Positions 1 through 5,937 of a stretch of DNA of 5,937 nucleotides are shown here, piece by piece (within the stretch, counting starts at the first letter, position 1; the number at the start of each line of letters is the position of its first letter). The translations under genes were made by a program, and so were the position numbers. A model generated the notes under the pieces. The model saw only the letters and a list, made by a program, of their open reading frames with translations, was not told where the DNA came from and searched no databases. Source of the DNA: Candidatus Gastranaerophilales bacterium. GTDB taxonomy: Bacteria > Cyanobacteriota > Vampirovibrionia > Gastranaerophilales > Gastranaerophilaceae. The DNA lies in assembly GCA_947630355.1 (NCBI GenBank), contig CANRHJ010000116.1:1-5937 (forward strand), in the 5' to 3' direction.

Positions 1-1484
1 GAGAGGCTCTGTCAAGTATTATTTCAATTTCTAAAGTTACCTGTATTACAAGAACTAAAGAAAACCAAAACGGTATTAAAGCGGAGGCGGAAAATTCAAC
101 CGTAAAAATTACTCCTATTGGCTGCGCTCAAGGTACGGTTATGGAGGTCAAAGACCTGTTTTATAATCAGCCTGCACGCCTTAAATTCCTAAAAAATTCA
201 AAAACTGAATTCGGTTATATCCAAGAACTAGTTAATTCTTTAGCTCTTGCTAATCCGCATATAGCTTTTGTACTTAAAAATAATGAAAATGAGATAATTA
301 ACACCTCTCCAAATTCGGATTTAATCACAAGAATATCTCAAATCTATTCAACAGATGTTATAAAAGAATTAAGAGAAGTTAAAAAAAATGATAAATTAAG
401 CAGTCTTTGTATTGAGGGATATACCTCAATTCCCTCTTACACCCGCACAAGCAAAAAATCGATTTATACTTTTGTTAATTCAAGATTTGTTAAATGTCCT
501 GTTATTCTGAAAGCTATTGATACGGCATATAAAAACATGCTGCCGCAGGGCAGATATCCTCTCACCGTTATTAATTTGACAATCAATACTCAAGATATTG
601 ATGTAAATGTTCATCCCGCCAAAAGAGAAGTAAGATATAAAAATCCAAATCAAATATTTAATTTCATCTACAGCGCAATAAATTATGCTCTCAATAATAT
701 TAAAACTGATTTTGAAATCAAAAAAAATAATAATACTGCTTTCTGCGGCAATAAAATTGTACAAATCACACAAGAGAATACTTCTGCCGATAATGATACG
801 ATAATAGTTCCGGAACAATCCGCAAAAACAATGTTTTCTGACCTTATCAATAATCATCGCAGAAATGAAATCAGTAACAATCAAATAAATTTTAATATAC
901 CAAAAGAACAAAACGCTGATAATATAAAGATTATCGGTCAGTTAAAAAATACATATATACTTGTTGAAAATGATGATAATTTAGAAATAATAGATCAGCA
1001 TATAGCACAAGAAAGATATATTTATGAAAAACTAAAAAGCGAAAAAGAACCTGCTTCGCAGCTGTTAATTGTATCTGACGTGATTGAAACAGATATTGAA
1101 GATGCTAATCTTCTTGAAAATGCCAAACCTCAATTAAAAAAATTCGGTTATCAGATAGAACTTTTACCGGAAAATAAAGTTATTTTTAAAAAAATTCCGC
1201 AGATTTTATCCCAAGAGAAACCCAAAGAAATTTTAAGTGAGTTATTAAAAAATTTAAAAAATTCTCCTGATAATGATTTAGATACCATAGAAGAAAAAAT
1301 ATTAATTACAACGTCATGTAAGGCATCAGTAAAAGCCGGTGAAAAATTAACGATTTGGCAAATGGAAGATATAGTAAAAAAATTAAGAACGACAAAAAAT
1401 CCTTATACTTGCCCGCATGGCAGACCGATTTCGCATTTTATTCCGATAAAAGATGTTGCGGCATTTTTCTCAAGGAATATATAA
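1..1484 (+). CDS. mutL: DNA mismatch repair protein MutL, endonuclease type (5' end outside window)
   Basis: MutL couples mismatch recognition by MutS to strand incision and removal. The frame is open to the left edge and reads EALSSI from base 3, the end of the GHKL motif GFRGEAL, so the ATG at 141 is internal. About 100 residues are missing: the ATP-contacting Lys of the DVNVHPAK motif is local residue 207, against Lys307 in E. coli. Visible in order (local numbering from base 3): the rest of the GHKL ATPase with GTVMEVKDLFYNQPARLKF (44-62); the transducer domain with FVNSRFVK and DVNVHPAKREVRY (200-212); a short polar, Asn-rich linker (~237-305); then the C-terminal domain with GQ (312), DQHIAQERYIYE (331-342), SCKASVKAG (438-446) and CPHGRP (470-475). 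The last three match the metal-binding endonuclease motifs of B. subtilis-type MutL; putative ligands H333, E337, C439, C470 and H472 are all present. This predicts intrinsic nicking activity and no need for MutH. Stop TAA is at 1482-1484. Identification is very secure. Confidence 0.97.
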   Translation, partial: EALSSIISISKVTCITRTKENQNGIKAEAENSTVKITPIGCAQGTVMEVKDLFYNQPARLKFLKNSKTEFGYIQELVNSLALANPHIAFVLKNNENEIINTSPNSDLITRISQIYSTDVIKELREVKKNDKLSSLCIEGYTSIPSYTRTSKKSIYTFVNSRFVKCPVILKAIDTAYKNMLPQGRYPLTVINLTINTQDIDVNVHPAKREVRYKNPNQIFNFIYSAINYALNNIKTDFEIKKNNNTAFCGNKIVQITQENTSADNDTIIVPEQSAKTMFSDLINNHRRNEISNNQINFNIPKEQNADNIKIIGQLKNTYILVENDDNLEIIDQHIAQERYIYEKLKSEKEPASQLLIVSDVIETDIEDANLLENAKPQLKKFGYQIELLPENKVIFKKIPQILSQEKPKEILSELLKNLKNSPDNDLDTIEEKILITTSCKASVKAGEKLTIWQMEDIVKKLRTTKNPYTCPHGRPISHFIPIKDVAAFFSRNI

Positions 1485-1489
1485 AGGAG
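1483..1489 (+). promoter_or_regulatory. Ribosome binding site of mlaE
   Basis: AAAGGAG lies 5 bases before the ATG at 1495 and overlaps the last two bases of the mutL stop codon. It fixes the mlaE start at 1495 rather than at the in-frame ATG at 1453, which lies inside mutL without a comparable purine tract. Its position suggests that ribosomes finishing mutL could feed mlaE. Confidence 0.85.
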
Positions 1490-1494
1490 TTAAT

Positions 1495-2229
1495 ATGATT
1501 AGTTTTTTAGGCTTATGCATTGAAAATTTTATACAGACAATCAAATATATAATATCAGGTAATTTAAAGCGCGATAAAGTTATTTCAAGAGCAGCCATGA
1601 TAAGTTATGATTCACTCCCTATTGCGTTAAGTATTGTATTTATAGCTGCAGTTGTAATATCACTTCAGGTATCAAAACAGTTTTTGATGACGGGTGCGGA
1701 GAGTTATGTAGGCGGTTTTCTTGCTGTTGCTTTAATCAGAGAGCTGGCTCCGGGTTTTGCGGCATTGGCTATTAGTGCCAGAGCAGGCACTGCAATTAGT
1801 GCCGAAATCGCTAATATGCAGGTAACATCGCAAGTAGATGCCATAAAAACATTAAAAGTTGATCCTATCGGCTACTACTTTGCGCCAAGAATTATAGCGG
1901 GAGCTTTTACAATCCCTATGGTGGTTGTTTTAGCTGAACTATTCGGCATATTAGGCGGAATGATTGTTGCTTATTATGCTATCGGACTGCATCCTAATCG
2001 TTATATGAATTCCGTTTGGCTTTGGCTTAACACCAGAGATATTTATATCAGTATTTTAAAAGGATTTATCTTTGGTATAATAATACCTTTAATTTGTGCC
2101 ACACAAGGATATAAGACCAAAAACGGTGCAAAGGGTGTCGGTATTTCAACAACACAAGCGGCAATAAAGTCAACAGTGTTCCTGCTTATGGCCGATATGA
2201 TAATAACGTTAATATATTATGTATTATAA
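1495..2229 (+). CDS. mlaE: MlaE-family ABC transporter permease (phospholipid/lipid trafficking)
   Basis: This is a 244-residue inner-membrane permease of the MlaE/TGD1 (DUF140) family, close to the usual ~260. Family members pair with an MlaF-type ATPase and an MCE-domain MlaD protein to move phospholipids between the inner and outer membranes. Visible marks: an amphipathic N-terminus (1-25), a hydrophobic segment at 42-60, and the family signature from IREL (81-84) through SARAGTAISAEIANM (94-108). After that come VTSQVDAIKTLKVDP (110-124) and APRIIA (130-135), two to three further membrane segments (138-165, 186-202, 226-244), and the GAKGVGISTTQA loop (211-222). The signature glycine before the conserved Arg is Ala here (AR for GR). 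The start is set by the Shine-Dalgarno at 1483-1489. The gene follows mutL by 10 bases, so the two are probably cotranscribed. No mlaF, mlaD or other mla gene is in the window, so the partners must be encoded elsewhere. The family is certain; the exact substrate and direction of transport cannot be read from sequence. Confidence 0.93.
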   Translation: MISFLGLCIENFIQTIKYIISGNLKRDKVISRAAMISYDSLPIALSIVFIAAVVISLQVSKQFLMTGAESYVGGFLAVALIRELAPGFAALAISARAGTAISAEIANMQVTSQVDAIKTLKVDPIGYYFAPRIIAGAFTIPMVVVLAELFGILGGMIVAYYAIGLHPNRYMNSVWLWLNTRDIYISILKGFIFGIIIPLICATQGYKTKNGAKGVGISTTQAAIKSTVFLLMADMIITLIYYVL

Positions 2230-3303
2230 TTAGTCCTGAATACCTGCGAGTCGTTTTAATTCATCAGGCCGCTGTGATTTAACCAAAGCATCTTCCGGAG
2301 CAACAAGATTTAATTTTATCAACTGCGCAAGAGCAGCTTCAAGGGTCTGCATTCCCATGCCAGCGCCTGTTTGTATGGCGGAATAAATTTGAGCGGATTT
2401 TCCTTCTCTTATCATATTTGAAACGGCATTATTTTTAACCAAAATTTCTTGTGCCATAATACGGCCTTTTTTTGTGCCGTCTGGATTTAATCTTGGCAGC
2501 AGGGTTTGAGCAAAAACAGCTTCAAGACATCCGCCCAATTGAACTCTTATTTGCTGCTGCTGACCTTCGGGGAAAACATCAACAATACGATCTATAGTCT
2601 GTGAGGCTGAGGAAGTATGTAATGTTCCCAATACCAAGTGGCCTGTTTCTGATGCCGTAAGAGCTAAGGAAATAGTCTCTATATCACGCATCTCGCCCAC
2701 CAGAATAATATCCGGGTCTTCTCTTAACGCTGATTTAAGTGCATTCGCAAATGAACGTGTATCTTGTCCGAGTTCGCGCTGATGTACAACACTTTTTTTT
2801 GATTTATGAACAAATTCGATAGGATCCTCTATTGTTAATATATGTTCGCTTCTTGTTTCGTTTATATAATCAATCATAGATGCCAGAGTCGTTGATTTTC
2901 CGCTTCCTGTCGGGCCTGTTACCAATATAAGTCCTCTCGGTCTTTCCGTAACTTTTTGAACTATCTGCGGCAGTCCCAAAGACTCAAATGTAGGTATGGT
3001 ACTAGTTATTGTTCTGAATGCTGCAGCGTACGTTCCTTTATTTTTATATATATTAACCCTGAAACGTCCTACACTTTCTATACCATAAGACATATCAAGT
3101 TCCCAGTTTTGTTCTAAGGTTCTTCTTTGTTCATTTGTAAGCATTGGGAACAGCAAATCTTCAACATTTTGAGGACTTAAGGGCTCATGCTTCGTCCGTA
3201 ACAAATTTCCGTCAATTCTTATTACGGGAGGCATCCCTGCTGATATATGCAAGTCGCTTGCGTTGTATACTACCGTTTCTTTCAATAAATCGTCTATTAT
3301 CAT
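2230..3303 (-). CDS. pilT: Type IV pilus retraction ATPase PilT
   Basis: PilT is the cytoplasmic hexameric ATPase that drives pilus disassembly, and so twitching motility and often DNA uptake. This protein has 357 residues, typical for PilT (~345-370). Seen in order: the N-terminal PAS-like domain with ASDLH (15-19); Walker A GPTGSGKST (130-138); Asp box ILTIEDPIEF (155-164); Walker B IILVGEMRD (199-207, catalytic Glu204); His box GHLVLGTLHT (221-230); VDVFP (241-245); then the C-terminal motif AVSNMIREGK (293-302) and GMQT (317-320). The last long motif corresponds to AIRNLIRE, with Ser in place of Arg. No tetracysteine zinc site of the PilB/GspE kind is visible, which favours PilT. I chose the ATG at 3301-3303 because AAGAGG (3310-3315) sits 6 bases upstream; the TTG two codons earlier would abut that site. 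Upstream, 46 bases away, is an amino acid permease gene. No other pilus gene is in view. The stop codon abuts that of mlaE on the other strand. Confidence 0.95.
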   Translation of the reverse strand: MIIDDLLKETVVYNASDLHISAGMPPVIRIDGNLLRTKHEPLSPQNVEDLLFPMLTNEQRRTLEQNWELDMSYGIESVGRFRVNIYKNKGTYAAAFRTITSTIPTFESLGLPQIVQKVTERPRGLILVTGPTGSGKSTTLASMIDYINETRSEHILTIEDPIEFVHKSKKSVVHQRELGQDTRSFANALKSALREDPDIILVGEMRDIETISLALTASETGHLVLGTLHTSSASQTIDRIVDVFPEGQQQQIRVQLGGCLEAVFAQTLLPRLNPDGTKKGRIMAQEILVKNNAVSNMIREGKSAQIYSAIQTGAGMGMQTLEAALAQLIKLNLVAPEDALVKSQRPDELKRLAGIQD

Positions 3304-3309
3304 TACCAA

Positions 3310-3315
3310 CCTCTT
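3310..3315 (-). promoter_or_regulatory. Ribosome binding site of pilT
   Basis: Reads AAGAGG on the minus strand, 6 bases before the ATG at 3301-3303. It decides the start: the in-frame TTG at 3307-3309 would have no spacing from it. Confidence 0.7.
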
Positions 3316-3333
3316 AATTTTTTCTATAAAGAT

Positions 3334-3362
3334 ATGATACTAGTTTATTTTATTTTGTACAA
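3334..3362 (-). promoter_or_regulatory. Possible sigma70-type promoter for pilT
   Basis: On the minus strand, TTGTAC (3357-3362, 3 of 6 matches to TTGACA) is followed after exactly 17 bases by TATCAT (3334-3339, 5 of 6 matches to TATAAT). This would start transcription near 3327 and leave a leader of roughly 24 bases before the pilT ATG. The -35 hexamer lies within the last codons of the upstream permease gene. AT-rich DNA throws up such matches easily, so this is only suggestive. The alternative is that pilT is the third gene of the transporter transcript. Confidence 0.35.
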
Positions 3363-4726
3363 GTTTTTTGCATTTTTAATTTTTTCCAAACGAAATATAT
3401 AGGTATTCCGGTTGCTATTATTATAAGCGTTTTCATTGAACTTACAAATTTAAATACGGTTAAAGAATATATTATAAAAGAACCTGTAATTATGAAGAAT
3501 GCAGCATAAAAACCGTTCGTTTTTTGTTTAATTTCCGCTTTGTTTTTTATTCTGTAACAAAAAATTCCTATTGCCGTTAATACGTAGAAAATCAATGCCG
3601 CGTATATAACATAATCCAATAATTCACTGTAATTACCGCAAAACAGAATAAAAACGGATGACCAAAAACATTGAAGTAATAATGAATTAACGGGAACATT
3701 CGCAGACTTATTAACTTTTGCCAAACTGTTGAATAATAAATTGTCCTTAGCCATTTGATAATATACTCTCGCACCGGTCATAATAAGCCCGTTAGCACTT
3801 CCGCAAGCTGAAATCAAAATAATAACAGCTATTATAATTTCCCCGAAAATCCCCGTGATATTTCTCATTAATACCAAAGGAACTATATCTTCAGGTGCAT
3901 TTTGTATTTGCTCGACGGGAATTGAAAATACATATAATATATTAATAAATAAATAAAGAACCATGACTATTATTACGCCCCAGAAGAGTGCAAGCGGAAT
4001 ATTCTTTTCAGGTTCTTTAACCTCTGCCGATATAAAGGTAATATTATTCCATGTAACCATAGCAAATATAGCACCAACGGTAGCTGCCGATATAATTTTT
4101 AGCTCCGAAAAGGTAAAGCCGGCGCTAACGTTTGAAAAATTAGATGCAATTATATCATAATTACATCCGAGAAATAACCCGAAAACTATTATACCTACGA
4201 TTGATAATACCTTTGTAACCGTAAATATATTTTGAGTAATTACTCCGTATTTAATACCTTTAGAATTAATGTATGTGAGGAAAATACAAACAAATAAAGC
4301 ACAAATTTGCTGTGTTGAAATATGCAGAAACGGCAAATTTATTAAGAAATTATTTGAACTTATAAACGGAAACAGAATTCCCGAGAATTTACCAACGGCA
4401 ATACAAACAGCGGCAATCGTAGCGGTTTGTATAACTAACAAAAGCGACCAGCCGTATAAGAACGCAATTAAATCATTGAACATTTTTTTCAGAAACATGT
4501 ACTGTCCGCCGTCTTCTTTAATATTCAGTACAGGTTCCGAATATGCGATGGCTCCCGATAATGAAAACAATCCAGCTATAATCCAAACCAAAAGTAAGTA
4601 CCAGGCATTCCCGACCTGCCTTGAAATATCGGCGGAAACGATAAAAATTCCGCATCCCACCATAGAGCCTACAACGACCGATATGGAATCTTTTAAATTT
4701 AGCGTGCGTTTTAATTCTTCACTCAT
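3350..4726 (-). CDS. APC-superfamily amino acid permease
   Basis: This is a 458-residue integral membrane protein with about 12 hydrophobic segments, as expected for the LeuT-fold amino acid-polyamine-organocation family. It probably takes up or exchanges amino acids at the inner membrane. Family marks: GSMVGCGIFIVSADI (20-34) in TM1, the backbone substrate-binding G-x-G stretch; DGGQYMFLKKMF (72-83) followed by FLYGW (89-93); TKVLSIVGIIVFGL (171-184); WNNITFISAEVKEPEKNIPLAL through residue 247; GSANGLIMTGARVYYQMAKD (309-328); and NVPVNSLLLQ (343-352). The overall pattern is closest to the LAT/SteT-like branch. Two positions are unusual: the TM6 stretch that is often YDGW reads MVTW (223-226), and the TM2 region reads YSEPVL where AELG is common. 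The start ATG (4724-4726) has only a weak purine tract before it, but it lies inside the end of the upstream symporter gene (8-base overlap), so translation probably depends on coupling. Substrate is not predictable beyond amino acids. Confidence 0.88.
   Translation of the reverse strand: MSEELKRTLNLKDSISVVVGSMVGCGIFIVSADISRQVGNAWYLLLVWIIAGLFSLSGAIAYSEPVLNIKEDGGQYMFLKKMFNDLIAFLYGWSLLLVIQTATIAAVCIAVGKFSGILFPFISSNNFLINLPFLHISTQQICALFVCIFLTYINSKGIKYGVITQNIFTVTKVLSIVGIIVFGLFLGCNYDIIASNFSNVSAGFTFSELKIISAATVGAIFAMVTWNNITFISAEVKEPEKNIPLALFWGVIIVMVLYLFINILYVFSIPVEQIQNAPEDIVPLVLMRNITGIFGEIIIAVIILISACGSANGLIMTGARVYYQMAKDNLLFNSLAKVNKSANVPVNSLLLQCFWSSVFILFCGNYSELLDYVIYAALIFYVLTAIGIFCYRIKNKAEIKQKTNGFYAAFFIITGSFIIYSLTVFKFVSSMKTLIIIATGIPIYFVWKKLKMQKTCTK
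4719..4726 (-). other. 8-base start/stop overlap (translational coupling site)
   Basis: The minus strand reads ATGAGTGA: the ATG opens the APC permease gene, while the TGA in the other frame closes the AGCS symporter gene. No good Shine-Dalgarno precedes the ATG (the upstream bases read GTATGGTTTAAAA). Re-initiation by ribosomes that have just ended the symporter is therefore the simplest way to start the permease. Confidence 0.75.
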
Positions 4727-5937
4727 TTTTAAACCATACTTTATTTAACTTGAAAATCAAATTATATCTTTTACAATATGATATTAATTCGGATTTTACT
4801 TCTTTCAATAAAACAAAAACTGCAATAAGGTTAGGGGCAGCCATTACAAGGTATGTCGCATCGGTAAAATCAATTACACTTTTGATATTCATACAAGAAC
4901 CGATGATAATAAATAAACAAAATGTAATTTGATATAATATAACGCGTTTACATCCGTCTCCGACAAGAAAGCACCAGGCTTTTTGTCCGTAATATGCCCA
5001 AGATATTATTGTAGAGAATGCAAACAAAATAATTACAACTGCAAGAATATAAGGGAAGAAAGAAAATACGCTTTGAAAGGCCGAAGATGTAAGCTGTACA
5101 CCTGTAATTCCGTTGGTATACTTCAAATATTCGCCTGTAAGTATGATAACAAAAGCAGTCATTGAACAAACAATAACGGTATCAAAGAAAGGTTCCAACA
5201 TGGATACAAAACCTTGAGATACTGGTTCATTAGTTTTAACTGCGGCATATGCGATAGGTGAAGAACCTATTCCCGCTTCATTTGATTGGATTGAACGTCT
5301 GAGACCTATAATAATTGCACCTATTACACCCCCGCTTACAGCTTTAGGACAGAATGCTTCATTTATAATTGTGTACAGAGCATGAGGAATATGTGCTGTA
5401 TTTAAAATTATTATTGTTATACACGTTAGCATATAAATAATGCACATAATCGGAACTATTTTAGAGGTTACATTAGCAATACTTTTAATCCCTCCGACGA
5501 TAACAAGTCCGACCATAACCGCAATAAACAAGCCGAATAACCAGCTATGAACAGAAAAGAAGCTGCTGTCCCCGCCTGTAATAACTATAAACTGTTGAAC
5601 TGCCTGATTTGTTTGAAGCATACATCCGCCGCCAAAAGTAGCTGGAATACACGCTATGGTAAAAATATATGCCAGAAGTTTGCCGGTTTTAGGCATGTTT
5701 TTTTCGGCAAATCCCTTTACCATATAGAACATAGGACCGCCCGAAACCGTTCCGTCCTCATTAAATGTTCTATATTTTAATGCAAGTGTAACTTCACAAA
5801 ATTTAAGAGCCATAGCAAAAATTGCACCTGCAGCCATCCAGAACATAGCTCCCGGTCCGCCTATTGATATTGCAATAGCTACACCGGCTATATTGCCTAT
5901 TCCTATAGTGCCTGAAAGCGCCGTAGCCAACGCCCCG
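4719..5937 (-). CDS. Sodium:alanine symporter, AGCS family (5' end outside window)
   Basis: AGCS proteins import alanine, glycine or related small amino acids with Na+ across the inner membrane. 405 residues are visible. The frame runs off the right edge as G-A-L-A-T-A-L-S, so the TTG at 5928-5930 is an internal Leu and not a start. Compared with typical AGCS proteins (~450-540 residues), roughly 60-80 N-terminal residues are missing. Diagnostic motifs (local numbering from the first whole codon): ALSGTIGIGNIAGVA (6-20), GGPGAMFWMAAGAI (26-39), GGPMFYM (66-72), GGVIGAIIIGLRRS (202-215), SNEAGIGSSPIAYAAVKT (218-235), EPVSQGFVSMLEPFFDT (237-253) and FAFSTIISWAYYGQKAW (305-321). Multiple hydrophobic segments separate them. 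The protein ends in a charged, Lys-rich cytoplasmic-looking tail of about 30 residues. The last 8 bases overlap the start of the APC permease gene, so the pair forms a small amino acid uptake operon. The family is secure; alanine as the main substrate is inferred from the family. Confidence 0.93.
   Translation of the reverse strand, partial: GALATALSGTIGIGNIAGVAIAISIGGPGAMFWMAAGAIFAMALKFCEVTLALKYRTFNEDGTVSGGPMFYMVKGFAEKNMPKTGKLLAYIFTIACIPATFGGGCMLQTNQAVQQFIVITGGDSSFFSVHSWLFGLFIAVMVGLVIVGGIKSIANVTSKIVPIMCIIYMLTCITIIILNTAHIPHALYTIINEAFCPKAVSGGVIGAIIIGLRRSIQSNEAGIGSSPIAYAAVKTNEPVSQGFVSMLEPFFDTVIVCSMTAFVIILTGEYLKYTNGITGVQLTSSAFQSVFSFFPYILAVVIILFAFSTIISWAYYGQKAWCFLVGDGCKRVILYQITFCLFIIIGSCMNIKSVIDFTDATYLVMAAPNLIAVFVLLKEVKSELISYCKRYNLIFKLNKVWFKNE

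Noticed and set aside
141..143. ATG at 141 as the mutL start
   Set aside because: The frame is open to base 1 and the residues before 141 match the conserved MutL GFRGEAL-to-GTV region, so this Met is internal.
480..911. Minus-strand open frame of 143 codons
   Set aside because: It lies wholly antisense to the conserved MutL coding region, is Ile/Phe-rich in the way AT-rich shadow frames are, and shows no motif.
1453..1494. Longer mlaE start at ATG 1453
   Set aside because: It would overlap mutL and lacks a ribosome site, while ATG 1495 has AAAGGAG at ideal spacing and gives a normal MlaE N-terminus.
2210..2219. Palindrome TAATATATTA near the end of mlaE
   Set aside because: Short and purely A/T, expected by chance at this base composition and inside coding sequence.
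2235..2268. Inverted repeat CCTGA...TCAGG as a terminator near the mlaE/pilT junction
   Set aside because: Only five base pairs with a loop of about 24 bases, inside pilT coding sequence and without an adjacent T tract.
3307..3309. TTG start for pilT two codons upstream
   Set aside because: It directly abuts the AAGAGG ribosome site; the ATG at 3301-3303 has proper spacing.
3333..3338. Plus-strand TATGAT as an antisense promoter into the permease gene
   Set aside because: I found no matching -35 and no gene downstream on that strand; AT-rich gap sequence explains it.
4269..4748. Plus-strand open frame of 159 codons
   Set aside because: It is antisense to the APC permease, which carries all the recognisable family motifs; no domain is recognisable in this frame.
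5928..5930. TTG as the start of the AGCS symporter
   Set aside because: Codons before it still read in frame with the conserved AGCS motif and a large N-terminal part would be missing; it is an internal Leu and the gene runs off the edge.

Overview
The window shows the end-to-end layout of a compact, AT-rich (by eye about one third G+C) bacterial chromosome segment. It holds five protein-coding genes and almost no non-coding DNA. Outer-membrane lipid transport (MlaE), a type IV pilus ATPase (PilT) and an endonuclease-type MutL point to a diderm bacterium using the standard code. The low G+C, the cyanobacterial-like PilT and an MlaE gene without linked MlaD/MlaF make a non-photosynthetic cyanobacterial relative (Candidatus Melainabacteria / Gastranaerophilales) my best guess. 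That is an inference from style and gene content, not a demonstrated placement.

Left part, + strand (1-2229): the 3' five-sixths of mutL enters from the left edge, with its first ~100 codons outside the window. Ten bases after its stop, and behind a strong Shine-Dalgarno, comes a complete mlaE-type ABC permease gene. The two look like one transcription unit.

Right part, - strand (2230-5937): reading from the right edge, a sodium:alanine (AGCS) symporter gene lacking its 5' end overlaps by 8 bases a complete APC-superfamily amino acid permease gene. After a 46-base gap follows a complete pilT. The two transporters look translationally coupled. pilT may be read through from them or use its own predicted promoter, which lies across the end of the permease gene.

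The two blocks converge with no spacer: the TAA of mlaE (2227-2229) is immediately followed by the reverse-complement TAA of pilT (2230-2232). There is no intergenic stretch over 50 bases anywhere, and I see no tRNA, rRNA, CRISPR array, insertion sequence, phage gene or long repeat.

I do not see a previously undescribed system. This is ordinary core-genome content. The points worth a second look are the gene couplings, the spacer-free convergence, and a few substitutions in otherwise conserved motifs (MutL clamp-binding motif, PilT AIRNLIRE motif, permease TM6 motif).
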